Shown: positions 31,231 to 42,695, counted from the stretch's first letter. The stretch: 64,000 nucleotides of DNA from Enoplolaimus lenunculus (GCA_030248215.1 JASANG010001695.1:62001-126000), one strand, 5' to 3'. Program-made: numbers and translations. The notes: generated by a model not told the origin, from the letters alone.

Positions 31231-31664
31231 TGTATTGACCCTAATAAGATGGGGTTTCCATTTTGAGTCCCAATCAATAGGAGTCCGCATCCCTAATAAG
31301 AGTCCGTAAGTGGATAGAGTCCCTAAACCCAAATTACAGTCCATAAATGTCAATTATCCCTAATTGTAGCGCATAAATGACTCTAGGACAAATAAAGTTG
31401 AGTTCGAAACTTTAAAGCGTACTTAAGTTTTCAAAGTACATTCCTAAATATAACCTTACGGACAGCGCAACCAACAAAAAGGCTGCCGAAGGTCAGTCCT
31501 GCATAAAATAGAGAATGACATAAGAAATGGGTGTTACGTCCAATGTACAAAAGCCGGCGGAGGCGGGTTAAAAATAAATAACAGTCCGTAACCGAATAAC
31601 AGTGGGGTACCCTCTGAAGAGGCCAAATAAATATCAGTTCCCTTCTTATTCGGGTCACTACAGT
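31231..31664. repeat. Family C MITE
   Basis: actgtattgaccctaataag to ttattcgggtcactacagta; full length and flanked by TA. Confidence 0.75.
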
Positions 31665-31689
31665 ACTTAAGAACATATTATTGAACCGT

Positions 31690-31830
31690 AGCCAGAACAT
31701 CCTTGGCGTCCCAAAATGTTTATAGTAGTGTCATGCGCGACATTCGTATGACTTACAAGCGTGGTTAAAAACTACTGGGGCGAAACATTTTGATAAGGGG
31801 TTGATCCCCCTGGCCCCATCTGGATACGGA
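31690..31830. repeat. Degenerate family H MITE
   Basis: tgacttacaagcgtggttaa and ccatctggatacggacc are H-like; the left end is poor. Confidence 0.45.
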
Positions 31831-31837
31831 CCAGGAT

Positions 31838-32025
31838 ACCATGTTACTTCACGGGGCGTCCAGGTTTCTCGTGTGTCTATAAAAGTGTAGGTTTAGATTC
31901 CAGATTTCATTTTTTTTTGCTTAGAGTTAGGCTTAGCCTTTAGGCTTGGGAACACATTTTTGCAAGGCTTAGGCTTAGCAATACGCTTAATCCACTGTTA
32001 CGGCCCTAAAAGTAACATTGGCCAT
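31838..32025. repeat. Family B MITE
   Basis: accatgttacttcacggggc, gtgtctataaaagtgtaggt, hexamer core, then ctgttacggccctaaaagta acattggcc. Confidence 0.75.
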
Positions 32026-32404
32026 GCATGCTAACGGAAAAAATATACAAAATGAAAATAATATTAAAGCTTTTACCTGTTAATTTCTTCGTGACATCAA
32101 GAGCACCATTAATTGAGTTGAATCTGGCGTTGAATATTATTGCTTTTGAATTAATGGAAGTTGGCTTCGTACCTGAATTGTGTTGCAGTTTTCGCTATTA
32201 AAAATATATATACAACAGTCGTTTAGAATCACATATTTAAATTTGCTATTTTACTATTTGTATAAATTTAATCTGAAAATAACATAGCTAATGAGAATAA
32301 GCCACTTTTAAGTACGTAGAATTTGGAGTGGTTTAAGCATTTCAAGCATTGGCATCAGGTGAAGCCCTAATCATACTCCATTTGAGGGATACGAGGCGCA
32401 GCTG
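32026..32404. other. No feature recognised
   Basis: AT-rich interval between B and A elements. Confidence 0.4.
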
Positions 32405-32585
32405 CAGAAACGGCCCAAGTACATATAAGGGGCAGAATGTTTTTCTGCGGGACTGCAATAGGATATACTTTAGCATTTGACGAATTTTTTTCCTTAGGCT
32501 TAGGCTTGTTTATAAGCTTATTGTTACGCTTAGGCTTAGGCTTAGGGATATGCACTACTGTTAGGTCCTTTTTATACATTGGCTC
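32405..32585. repeat. A-type MITE
   Basis: aagtacatataaggggcaga to cctttttatacattggctc, with two ttaggc blocks. Confidence 0.65.
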
Positions 32586-32775
32586 AAAAAACCAAAACAA
32601 ATATCCGAATTAACCGTGTTCATACGGTAAGTACGGACCAAGTGCGTAAGGAGGGGGCGGATTCAGGGGTCAAATCCCGTCTTTGGGATTGTTTCTAGGT
32701 GTTTTTATGCATTTTCCGTTGGCAATGCAAGATTTCAGATTGGGTATGTCTTTGGAAGAACGCTTAAGGCTAAAT

Positions 32776-32884
32776 ATATACCTTGACGAAGTTTTGGGCT
32801 TTAGTCACAGTAACTGGATCCCTGATGGAGCCGAAGCTCGCGACTGGGACCTTGTACAAGTACACGATGCGCTCAGCGGCGAAT
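32776..32884 (-). CDS. Weak candidate exon
   Basis: After an acceptor ttaag, the minus strand reads FAAERIVYLYKVPVASF then GSIRDPVTVTKAQNFVK and ends AAG|GTATAT. It is open only between splice-like sites, and the plus strand is open too. No family recognised. Confidence 0.2.
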
Positions 32885-32911
32885 CCTTAAATTTCTGTCG
32901 GAAGACGGGCT

Positions 32912-33060
32912 GCTAAAAGTTACGAAACGTAATTTTTGCTGCTGTATATGTGCTAATTTTTTGAGGGAGAAAAATTGTAAGATAGGGATGGTCCATATCA
33001 TTTTATCACAAAAAAATTTTCTGACGGAGAAAGGCGTACGCCCCTGCTCTTCAGCATCCG
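32912..33060. repeat. Family G fragment
   Basis: gggctgctaaaagttacgaa, cattttatcacaaaaaaatt, ttctgacggagaaaggcgta; ends incomplete. Confidence 0.45.
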
Positions 33061-33425
33061 GTGCTGGTTACGTTGCCCTTGTCAGGAGCAAACCGGGGCA
33101 CCGAATTAAAACTGTGCCATGGCTCCAAAAGGCATTCATATCAGATTTCGCAAGCAGCAGCGTCATTCAGCAAATCACTGATAATAATCGCTCTCTATGC
33201 CCAGAGTTTCACCCCATCTGACCGGTGCGTTCGGTATACGACCGGGGCCGCAGCCACCATGGTAACATATGTGGGACATATTGTCTTCTGAAATTGCTAA
33301 GAAAACTAAACAAATTGCATTTACAATCGCAGAATTTATCTCGATCGCTGCCCTCGGTGGATAACAATTTTTTCGCCATGTCGTTATACCCTGCCGTAAT
33401 CAAAGACTGGCTACGCTAACTGTGT
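33061..33425. other. GC-richer interval with open frames on both strands
   Basis: Locally richer in GC than its surroundings. On the minus strand there are good acceptor-like sites (gattacggcag before 33394; a long T-rich tract ending tttcag before 33290), but three frames are open and none shows a domain. It may hold an exon of the same gene as 32776-32884; the frame cannot be chosen by eye. Confidence 0.3.
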
Positions 33426-33601
33426 ACGACTGTTTCAAAACCAGAAATTTAGCTTTAGACCTGTTTTTCATCATTTGCCTATAGAACTGTAAGGGTTTAG
33501 GGCCTATGGGTATATGTACGTCATAAGGTATTATTTTACTACGTCTAAGTATCGTATTACCTTTTCACAGAGGACCAACACCCGTTTTCACACGCTTTAG
33601 C

Positions 33602-34310
33602 CATGTACTCGCAGTGCTATTAAGTACAACCAATGGGCCTCTTCATCCTTCAGGTTTAGGTTTAGGCTTAAGCATTTGATTAATTTTAGATTTAGGTGTT
33701 GGGAAACGTTTAACTATTAAACCTAAGCCTATAACCTTTGTTAAATTTTTTACCTAAGCCTGAATCTAAGCGTAATCGTGTACTCGTAGTGCCATCAAAT
33801 ACAACCAATGGGGCTCGTCTTCCTTCAGGCTTAGGCTTAGGCTCAAGTATTTGATTAATTTTAGATTTAGTTTTTGGAAAAGGTTTAACTACTAAACCTA
33901 AGCCTATAACCTTTGCTAAATTTTTTACCTAAGCCTGAATCTAAGCGTAAAGCGTGTACTCGTAGTGCCATCAAATACAACCAATGGGCCTCTTCATTCT
34001 TCAGGTTTAGGCTTAGGCTCAAGTATTTGATTAATTTTAGATTTAGGTTTTGGAAAAGGTTTAACTACCAAACCTAAGCCTATAACTTTTGTTAAATTTT
34101 TTACCTAAACCTGAATCTAAGCGTAAAGCGTGTACTCGTAGTGCCATCAAATACAACCAATGGGGCTCGTCTTCCTTTAGGCTTAGGCTTAGGTTCAAGT
34201 ATCTGATTAATTTAGAATTTGGCTTTGTAAAATACTTAACTGTGAAACAAACCTAAGCCTATACCGTTGTTTAAGCGTTTACCTAAGCCTAAACTTCAGC
34301 GTAAGCTTTG
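33602..34310. repeat. 176-bp tandem array, four copies
   Basis: Units start gtgtactcgtagtgccatca at 33778, 33954 and 34130, with a first diverged unit at about 33602. Each carries caaatacaaccaatgggg, a ttaggctta block, tttgattaattttagattta and, inverted, cctaagcc words, so each unit is itself partly self-complementary. Confidence 0.9.
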
Positions 34311-34544
34311 ATCTTAAATGTGTGTCAAAAATTGCTCAAGTACAATACAGGTACGATGCCGGACGATAAACGGTGGGTGAATGTAAAGCGTAGCCCGGCG
34401 CCGCACAACTTGTATAATGAAAATTTAATCTGATCCTAAACAGCAAAAAAATTTATTTCTATGTTGGGGGACATAGCAAGAGTTGTGTTTTAAGAAAATG
34501 CTTTTCACGCCCCCCCTCCCATAAATTTTCTTGATCCCTCAACG

Positions 34545-34735
34545 ACCATTTGTCACCCGACAACTTGTTGCTCAGCAGTGTCATAAAACCTTCAAAGCAT
34601 TAAATCTTAAGCCTAAGCGTAAGTCTAAGCATAAAATAATGAACGACAAATTGTCGCGTTGATCAAATTTCAGATTACAAGTTGTCAGTAGACGTATTGT
34701 CCTGGCGACGAATTGCTGTGGCACCAGTTAGAATT
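34545..34735. repeat. Family L MITE
   Basis: atttgtcacccgacaacttg to gacgaattgctgtggcacc, with cctaagcgtaag words in the centre. Confidence 0.6.
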
Positions 34736-35019
34736 CGTGCGACTGACCCATTCAAGAAAACAAAATATTCCAAGGTACAAATGGCAAACCAACCAAGCCA
34801 GAATACCAATAGCTGACTCGCCTTTATTAATTATATTACCCCAACTCAGTCGTAATAGACAAATTGAATTAAATGTTATCAAAGCTTAATATTGGTGATG
34901 AAATATATATCCTATAGAAACAAATATCAGATGGGAAACTTGAAACAACTTTCATTTTAACTCGCTTTATTACGAAATCTTTCGTTTTAAACTAGAAGCA
35001 ACAAAATAAAGCGGATTAG

Positions 35020-35195
35020 GTTTAGGCTATAACATGGTAGAATATTGTACTATATTGCCCGTGTCACTTTAGACGTGAGCCTAAATTTTGCTTACGCCTA
35101 GGTTATGGCTTAGTTTTAAGCTTACCAAATAAAAAGGTTTAGGTTTAGGCTAAGATGGTAGAATATGGTAGTAATTGCCCGTTTTACTTAGACGC
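35020..35195. repeat. Direct repeat pair related to family B
   Basis: ttaggtttaggct...atggtagaatat...attgcccgt occurs at 35020-35075 and again at 35138-35190, about 118 bp apart, separated by hexamer-like sequence. Confidence 0.55.
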
Positions 35196-35204
35196 AGAGC
35201 TGGA

Positions 35205-35330
35205 CGTTACCCGCGGGTACCCGCGGGTAATCCCGGGTCGCGTAAAGAATTTCAGACACGGGTATACCCGCGGGTAAAGATTTGTATCACGTGGGTAAAA
35301 AATTGGCGGTTCCTACCCGCGCCAACTTTT
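35205..35330. repeat. GC-rich ACCCGCGGGT repeats
   Basis: Five or more tacccgcgggta-type palindromic words within 120 bp, in an otherwise AT-rich setting. Related tttacccgc words occur at 16085-16130. Confidence 0.6.
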
Positions 35331-35365
35331 TATGTGTTAACGTGCAAAATATACGCTAGTAACTT

Positions 35366-35460
35366 AATGTAGTGACCCGAATAAGAGGGTGGACTGATAT
35401 TTATTTGGCGTTTCCAGAGTGTATCCCCCTGTTATTTCGTTACGGACTATTTATTATTAT
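35366..35460. repeat. Family C MITE, left part only
   Basis: atgtagtgacccgaataaga, tgttatttcgttacggact; the rest is absent. Confidence 0.6.
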
Positions 35461-36075
35461 CTGTAGCATAATTGTTAGGGGGTTAGATGTGATTGTCCCT
35501 CCCCCAACAGTTCTCTGCTCTCAACATTTTCTGCTGTAACAAATTTTGCGGACACTATATATCGTCCAACAATTAACGTGTGTCTGATTTCCGGTTCGCC
35601 TCGCTGTCTCTTGCAAAAGTTTAGTTTTCACTCTAAGAATATTTGCCTACTGCACCCAAGGATGAAATATGGCGTAGAATATATGGCCGTCGATAAAAAA
35701 TTCTATGTCTGCGATGACTTTGACACTTCCACACCAAAAAAATTCTATTCCTAAAGGGGGTGTGATATTTTATTTTCATTTTGAAACTACAACAACAATC
35801 TTAATGCATTACATTTTTTCATAATGCCAGATTTACGAGCGCAAAATCGCTAATTTAATCTAAAGCTTTTTCTGTTTTTTTTTCTCGACGTACTGGCATC
35901 ACTATGGCGGATCCAGAGAGGAAAGGCGTACGCCCACCCGTCATTTTTTTGTAATAAAATGGTAAGTTTGTTACCTTACAATTTTAGCCTCTCAAAAAAT
36001 TGGCATATTAATATAAAGCATTCAGTAAAAATTGCGTTTCATAACTTTTACCATCTCTTACGTCAGAAATTACTA
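35461..36075. other. Unassigned DNA and G fragment
   Basis: 35902-36075 is G-like (ggcggatccagagagg, aggcgtacgccc, cgtttcataacttttacc) in reverse order. Nothing else recognised. Confidence 0.4.
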
Positions 36076-36150
36076 TATCTGCGACTGACTGGCATCTATT
36101 AATAATCTGGGAAACACACTAATGCTAACATACGAATCGGGTACAATTAC

Positions 36151-36274
36151 TGATACGGGGCGTGGCGAGGGTCAACAGCGTGCCAAATAGCTATGACGGC
36201 GACTCCCATCCCAATGTAAATGTGATGGGCCGTTAAAGTCAACCAATGTTGAAATTTTTTCAGATAAATAGCAA
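36151..36274 (-). CDS. Candidate membrane-protein exon
   Basis: Acceptor actttgtag and donor CA|GTAATT bound an open minus-strand frame of about 41 codons: CSFAIYLKKFQHWLTLT, AHHIYIGMGVAVIAIW, HAVDPRHAPY. A hydrophobic stretch of about 20 residues could be a membrane span. No family recognised. It ends directly beside the hexamer minisatellite. Confidence 0.3.
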
Positions 36275-36289
36275 ATGAACACTGCCTAC

Positions 36290-37111
36290 AAAGTTTTAGC
36301 CTAAACCTAAGCCTAATGCAGAACGAAAACCTATACATATATAAGCCTAAACCTAAAATATCGAACATTTGCTCAAGTGTAAAACGCCTTAAGCCTAAGC
36401 CTAAGCCTAAGCCTAAGCCTAATGCAAAACGAAAACCTATACATATATAAGCCTAAACCTAAAATATTGAACATTTGCTCAAGTGTAAACCGCCTTAAGC
36501 CTATGCCTAAGCCTAAGCCTAAGCCTAATGCAAAACGAAAACCTATAGATATATAAGCCTAAACCTAAAATATTGAACATTTGCTCAAGTGTAAACCGCC
36601 TTAAGCCTAAGCCTAAGCCTAAGCCTAAGCCTAAGCCTAATGAAAAACTAAAACCTATACATATAAAAGCCTAAACGTAAAATATTGAACATTTGCTCAA
36701 GTGTAAACCGCCTCAAGCCTAAGCCTAAGCCTAGGCCTAAACCTAAGCTTGAGCCTAAGCCTAAGCCTAAGCCTAATGCAAAACGAAAACCTCTACATAT
36801 ATAAGCCTGAACCTAAAATATTGAACATTTGCTCAAGTGTAAACCGCCTTAAGCCTAAGCCTAAGCCTAAGCCTAAGCCTAAGCCTAAGCCTAATGCAAA
36901 ACTAAAACCTATACATATATAAGCCTAAACGTAAAATATTGAACATTTGCTCAAGTGTAAGCCGCCTCAAGCCTAAGCCTAAGCCTAAGCCTAAGCCTAA
37001 GCCTAAGCTTGAGCCTAAGCCTAAGCCTAAGCCTAATGCAAAACGAAAACCTCTACATATATAAGCCTGAACCTAAAATATTGAACGTTTGCTCAAGTGT
37101 AAACCGCCTAG
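36290..37111. repeat. Hexamer-bearing minisatellite, seven units
   Basis: Units of roughly 105-140 bp. Each has a conserved block of about 80 bp (aatgcaaaacgaaaacctat, acatatataagcctaaa, atattgaacatttgctcaag, tgtaaaccgcc) followed by a variable number of CCTAAG hexamers, from about three to eight. Length variation among units lies in the hexamer part. Confidence 0.92.
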
Positions 37112-37211
37112 TCTCAAAGTCCCTTAGTTCCAATGGCTGACACTGGGCAAGCCCCATATTACTAACATGGGCCGTAGGCATAAATTTGAACCAAAATTTT
37201 TATATTTTTTT

Positions 37212-37530
37212 CGGCCCATGTATAGAACTGGGCCGGACTATTTTGCTGCAGGGCTTAATAGTGTCAAGTTAAGCTTTAGACTAACTTTTTTTGCTTAGGC
37301 TTAGGCTTACGCTTAGGCTCATCCTTACTCTTAGGTTTAGGTTTAGGCTCAGGAATAGGTTCATCCTTACGCTTATGTTTAGGAATAGGCGTAGGAATGG
37401 GCTCATCCTTACGCTTATGTTTAGGCTTAAGCTTATGAATAGGCTCATACTTACTAGGTTTAGGCTTTAGGCTTAGGAATTTGCTTATACCACTGTTCTG
37501 GTCTTGTTCTATATCTACATGGTCCATTCT
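37212..37530. repeat. Family A MITE with expanded core
   Basis: ggcccatgtatagaactggg to gttctatatctacatggtcc. The core has several ttaggctcatccttacgc-type units of about 40 bp, so this copy is longer than most. Confidence 0.8.
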
Positions 37531-37684
37531 ATCGAAGAATTTAAAGTAACCGTTGTAAATTACATTTTAGCCAGTTGATTCTAGAAACTGGTGTCAATGG
37601 AGTAAAATGTCCAATAGTTCGTCAATTAGAAAACCTATCGCTAACCGAGTAACTGGTTATTAGTTCTATATGCATTTTGAGAAT

Positions 37685-37917
37685 ATGGGCCTATGGCCCA
37701 TATTTTCAAATGTGTGCAGCAACTATTATCAGTTAGTAACAGGATTTTATACTAACTAACTATTGCAGTTAGTGAACTCAAAATTGGTACAATAAAAGAC
37801 CAAATAAAATACTAAAAATGTTATGAATTTTGAGCCACAGCATTTACTGGTTCGAAAGTTATAAGACCTATCGCCAACTAATGGTAGGTGCTACAAACAT
37901 TTGAGAATACGGGCTGA
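37685..37917. repeat. Family F MITE (with a second F end abutting)
   Basis: tggcccatattttcaaatgt to aaacatttgagaatacgggc. Immediately left, 37640-37692 is the right end of another F element (gcattttgagaatatgggcc). Confidence 0.7.
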
Positions 37918-38094
37918 GATGTTAAGTTAGTATTAAAACGTTGCACTGTGGCTTGTTTATTTTTAGAGTGTCAGGTAAACGGCCATTACTGCACCCATGC
38001 GAAGGTACATGGTCCCGATATCTCTAAAGATTCAAAATGTATTCCTTACTCTCCATATCGTCTACCCAGCACCTGCATCCTCATAGCTCAGGAT

Positions 38095-38370
38095 GGCCAG
38101 GGACCTCAGTTCCCATTTAACAATTTTACCCATTAATAGGTTTCAACCTCGCTTGTAAGTCATCCGAAATCCTAGCACGCCCCTACTGATAAGTTTAGCG
38201 ACTTGTACGCGACCTAGTACGCTGAGTCCGCTACACAGGCTAAATTTTTTCAGGAGGGACATTGTAAGGTTTTCAATGACTTACAAGCAAGGTTAAAAAT
38301 TTTCTAGGGGCGCCAAAATTTTTCCAGGGGACGTCTGATCACCGCCTGCCCCCCGTTGGCTACGAACTCG
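38095..38370. repeat. Two overlapping or nested H MITEs
   Basis: cacgcccctactgataagtt and tttttcaggagggacattgt are opposite-orientation H interiors; outer end ccccgttggctacgaactcg. Confidence 0.5.
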
Positions 38371-38967
38371 CCCCAACAGGGCGCTCAGGGGCATGATTGA
38401 CGTTTCCCAACACGTCATTTCCCTCAAATGGTGTGGAAAAATTTATTTAGTATTAACATATTAGCAGCAGAGATAAACTGACTTAAATACAAACAATACA
38501 AACATATATCATTAATATGATCACCCTAATCAAGGGTGTAGCGAGGGTGAGGTGCCCCGACCCTAATTTCAAAACCAAGATTTAAACCGAAATAGCGTTT
38601 GTGATCTCGCTCGTTTCGCTCTTGAGGGTAAGTGCCCCACTCGCTTTGATGGTTCCGCCTTTGACCAGAAAAGCAAGAGATACAAACCAGATACTTCCTA
38701 GTGTGTGTGTGTGTGCCATCCCTGACACAAAGTCGAGGGTGGGTGTCTTGTTTGTTGTGATTTGATTAAATGAACTAAATTTGCGGTGTCTTCTGGCAGA
38801 AAAACAGAGTCAAACTTAAAGACAACAAAAACAGCAACCTCAGCCAAAACTGTTTGTTACTTATAAAGAGTCAAAAAGTTTAAGACTTAAGAACGCATAA
38901 AGGAAGGTAATCTTTCATGTACTCGAACATATATCACTCCATTATGTTTATATAGGTATTATAGATT
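38371..38967. other. Unassigned DNA
   Basis: 38536-38660 has an aggtgccccga...gatctcgctcgtttcgctc block like family M. A short (GT)n at 38701-38715. No gene. Confidence 0.4.
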
Positions 38968-39268
38968 AGTGATATCAAGAGTGGATAATCGCTATTTAAC
39001 AACAGTGTGCAACTGGGCACATGCTGTTTAGAAAAGAATGTACCCGACACGCGTTGCGTTTTTGCTCTACCCCCTATATTTTGAGCGGGGTGCAACCGGT
39101 GCGAACCATGGCACTTTATTGCGGCGTCAACCATGTTCCCCTTATTAGTTAATTTAGGGGTATTAATGTCATAGCGACCCCCTCTAAACAAGGGGTTGTC
39201 GGCCAAAAACGCAACGCCCGGTTGTACATTTTGTACCATTCGGGACGCCAAGAGTTGCACAGTCTTGC
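38968..39268. repeat. Family J MITE
   Basis: atcaagagtggataatcgct to aagagttgcacagtcttgcg; internal gtgcgaaccatggcacttta and acaaggggttgtcggcc. Confidence 0.7.
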
Positions 39269-40667
39269 GGAACTCGAGCTGAATGCAGACCACTGGTTTG
39301 AAAAATGGACAGTATACAGCACAGTGCAAAGCGGAACTGAACCATATCGAAAACGGAACTGAAAAGTGTTTATATCCGGAATTCATATCAGAATCATAAC
39401 TTGAAGTTTAATAGCGACATTAAATTTTCATTTATGGCCAAAATTAGCGATGTGGACCGGGGTAACATAGATCAATTTCCTTTCGGCGTAGGCTTTAGAA
39501 TTCGGCATAGGAAAATGATTTCGTCTACAGATTAATATACTTAGACTATGGGCATAGGCAAGCTTTACTTTATCTACCCTAATCTTGAGCCTACATTTTA
39601 ACGCGAAACTTTACCAAAACCTAATCATAACTGAGGTGGCCAAGTGTGCGAGACAACAAATGTTTACGCCTGTACTCAAGGTTATCATCCCTTGTGAGTG
39701 ATAAGGAGTAAGTCGGAGCTGGTTTGCAGATCCGCATAAGCTCGACTTTCAGATTTTTAGATTTCGCAATATAATGGAACGTAATCGATTGCAAGCATGA
39801 ATTAAAAAGTATTATACATACATACATACATATATACATATATATGGCGAAAACTTTTCACTTTAAGACAAGAATTTAATTAAGAATAAAATTAAATGTC
39901 AACTTTCAATAGACAACACTAATTTGAAAATTGCGTCTTAGTAACAGCAATCGCGTTGGGACCACCCCTTCAAATAACGGTTCCAGAAATTTCTCGAATG
40001 GGAGAGACCGTAGGATGCATAATAATAAACCAAACTTCGCAACCAAAGCGATCGAGAAGTGAAGCGCAATTTTTGTACTAAATATCATACTATGATTGTA
40101 GTTGTGGTCGCAGCTGGCGGGTCAAATGTCTGGGTGGCCTCACTTTGATCCATCAGTGACCACTGTACAGGCGGCACAAGCTCCATTGGAAGATGGCTAA
40201 AACATTTCATGAGGCCATGGTGAGACTTAGCGTAATTTATAAGCCAGTTTAAATGATTTTTTAAAAGGTTTGGGCAAAAGTAGAGAGCAAAATTGTGCAC
40301 CAAAAAACGCCTCAAAACGTAGCGAAAAACTGTAAGAAATTGATTATTTTCCATTCCCCCCTAGAAAATAGTTACTCTTAGATGTGTGTGCTTAATTGAA
40401 TATACTAAGCTGTGATTGAGCTGAGTAGAATTAAAAATAGATGTATAATTTTCGAGTCCTAATTTTAGTCTCGACGTTTTTGCTGCTATTTTTTGATCTT
40501 AAAACGATTGCTGCCTGAGCTCTCAAATCCGTATGTTTGTGGTCAGCTGGCTGGTAGATGACATTTTTGAGACAGTTCACATATCTGTAGTACGCACCTA
40601 TACTTATCATGTGCCATAAAATGTTGATAATATATACTTAGTAAAATAGTCACATGGTTCTATTAAG
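39269..40667. other. No supported gene
   Basis: At 40090-40230 both strands are open beside splice-like sites, so no exon could be chosen. A short (TACA)n run lies at 39817-39845. Confidence 0.35.
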
Positions 40668-40966
40668 CCATATTCACACGTGCAACTTTTTGCAGCAAAA
40701 ACTTGTACGTTCAACTTGCACGCGCAAGTTTTTATCATAAAGCAGCTTTGAAGCTCTCGCAGCTGCAAATTATTCACTCGAATTCATGCTACTTTATTTA
40801 ATTCGCCTGTGAACGCAGTTGGAAGTCGCTTGAATTTCTAGCACCTGCAGTTTGATTGGTCAACCGGAATGTTCGCTAAATACTTGCAGCTGCAAGTATT
40901 TCATGCAAGTTGCAACTGCAAGTTCTCGCTACAATACTTGCACATGTGAATGGGGCTTTAGTATCA
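40668..40966. repeat. Family K MITE
   Basis: agccatattcacacgtgcaa to tacttgcacatgtgaatggggct: inverted ends of about 20 bp, with many gcaagtt/aacttgc words inside. Confidence 0.75.
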
Positions 40967-42123
40967 GTTTCGACCAGACTTAGCATCCATTAACGTCTTT
41001 GCATGTGTTGAAAGTTTAGTTCTTCCAGCCTTTATGCTTAGGCTTAGCTTTGGCTTAGGCTTACTACTAGACTTATAGTCGAGAGTTAAATTTTCAGCGA
41101 ACTTACTAAAAGAATCTAACCTGAATATAAAGTATGGAAAAGAATTGTTGGGCTCAAGCTGAGTCAGGTCCATTGCCAGGTTAACCAGCTGTGGGATGAA
41201 TCCAAAACCATTTTATAAGATTACAAGTCGAATTATCAATTTTCTGCGTACCCAATATCTCAACCCCGCATTGGCCACTCTTTCTCTGGCTGAAGCATTT
41301 TAAACATTCACGGTTGTTTTCCTACTGCTCAGTCGTGTAACAGGGACTTTTAAAAATTAAACCCAAATAATTGATTCAAATAGCGTCCTACCCGTTACGG
41401 CCAATCCCAACGGTGCCTTCCAAAAAAGCATTCGCGTCATCAAAATTCTAAAACAACGCACAGGGCAATGGGTTTTAAAAATGTGTCAGAGTTCGCGTGT
41501 TCCAAACGGTTCATTTCATAAATTGAAAACTTGTCAACACAACCGTTCTGGGGTCGCAGTGGCGAAAAGTCTTGACGGTGGAAACCTGTGCAATTTGTAG
41601 AAAAAAAACCTTGTGAGCGAAGCGAGCAAGAAGCCAAACGCAATTTTAACACTAAACACAAAACTTTGGTTTTGATCGGAGATCGCTGTCGGAGGCGTTG
41701 GCCTGCTGTGCGACCCAGTCCTACTCCGCTTGACTCCGCCAGTCTCTGATGGGTATACTTCAACGTTTGATATTGTGGGTGAGACCCAACTGGGACGTTC
41801 CAACAGCCGGAGACAGTATCTGACGAGTTTCAACACTTCCTGGAAATATTTTACTCTTACTAGCGCAGTTTTAAGTTTTGCCTGTTAATTATATGAAATC
41901 CTTTATATGAAATCCTTTATATGAAATCCTTGCATGCCTCTCCTGAAAAATTTTTTAGCATCCTTAGCATGCTAAATCTAGCTACTGTCAATCAACTATG
42001 AGACGTCAGTAAAATAGGTACAGACCCGGGTTAAATCTCTTCAAATGTGAAAGGTTTTCTATCGGTTCATATTAAAGGTGGATGTTTTGGAAACCACCAG
42101 AAAAAATTCGATCGTTACACCCA
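40967..42123. other. Unassigned DNA with small repeats
   Basis: A short ttaggc patch at 41037-41065. 41600-41670 repeats sequence from 21600. Three tandem copies of tatatgaaatcctt lie at 41892-41934. A minus-strand open frame at 41640-41836 is not supported. Confidence 0.4.
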
Positions 42124-42450
42124 GGCATGTAGCCAGTTCACCTTGCTAGGGAGCAGTGGCGGATCCAGGATCTCAAAATGGGGGGCCAAAATTTCACAGG
42201 TAATAAACTTTTTGACCCAAACACAAACCACGAACTATTGTCACAAAATTGCTATATAATTTTTGTCGAGATCCTGTTGGGGGGGCCACGGCCGGGGTGG
42301 CCTCCCCCATGGATCCGCCATTGCTAGGGAGGCGAAAAAATTTTCAGTAGTGGCATACAAAGGTTTTCATAGACATGCCAGCAAGGTTGAAAATTTTACA
42401 GGAGATGCAAAATTTTTCCACGACGCTGAGCCCCCCCTGGCTACCGGTCC
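42124..42450. repeat. Family H MITE interrupted by a hAT-like MITE
   Basis: H left end catgtagccagttcaccttg and right end cccctggctaccggtcc are separated by the insert described next. Confidence 0.8.
42154..42323. mobile_element. hAT-like MITE with 8-bp target duplication
   Basis: The 170-bp insert has ends CAGTGGCGGATCC and GGATCCGCCATTG (inverted, one mismatch). It is flanked by CTAGGGAG at 42146-42153 and 42324-42331. Removing the insert and one copy restores the H element. Eight-base duplications and a CA-starting end are typical of the hAT superfamily. Confidence 0.85.
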
Positions 42451-42589
42451 GGTCTGCCCTCTCCACCCATCGAAATTTCTTAGACTGATTGTCTAAATTT
42501 TAAAACAGCTAACATCTGCCTGCCAACTCTATAAAGCCAAGCATGTATAAAAGAATAACCAAAAACACAGTTCATTGTATCCGTTGTCC

Positions 42590-42695
42590 ACGTTACTTTG
42601 AAGCGAGTGCCATTTATATAAGCTTTAGACTAATTTTTTGCAAGCTTAAAAATACGCTTATACTACTGTTACACACCTCAAAAAGTAACTTTAGC
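42590..42695. repeat. Short A/B hybrid MITE
   Basis: Left end like B (ccacgttactttgaagcg), interior like A (taagctttagactaattttt), right end B (ctgttacacacctcaaaaag). The hexamer core is almost absent. Confidence 0.6.

Noticed and set aside
36290-37111. Interstitial telomere or chromosome fusion scar
   Set aside because: The hexamers are embedded in units of about 105-140 bp with conserved non-telomeric spacers and recur in many small elements, so a fusion scar is not needed.
37966-38110. Cys-containing plus-strand frame after a good acceptor
   Set aside because: Two donor-like sites fall within its first 50 bases, and its end merges into an H MITE, so the exon cannot be bounded.
40085-40230. 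Possible exons on both strands near 40.1 kb
   Set aside because: Minus (PMELVPPVQWSLMDQ) and plus (SSIGRWLKHFMRPW) readings both have plausible splice sites; neither could be preferred.
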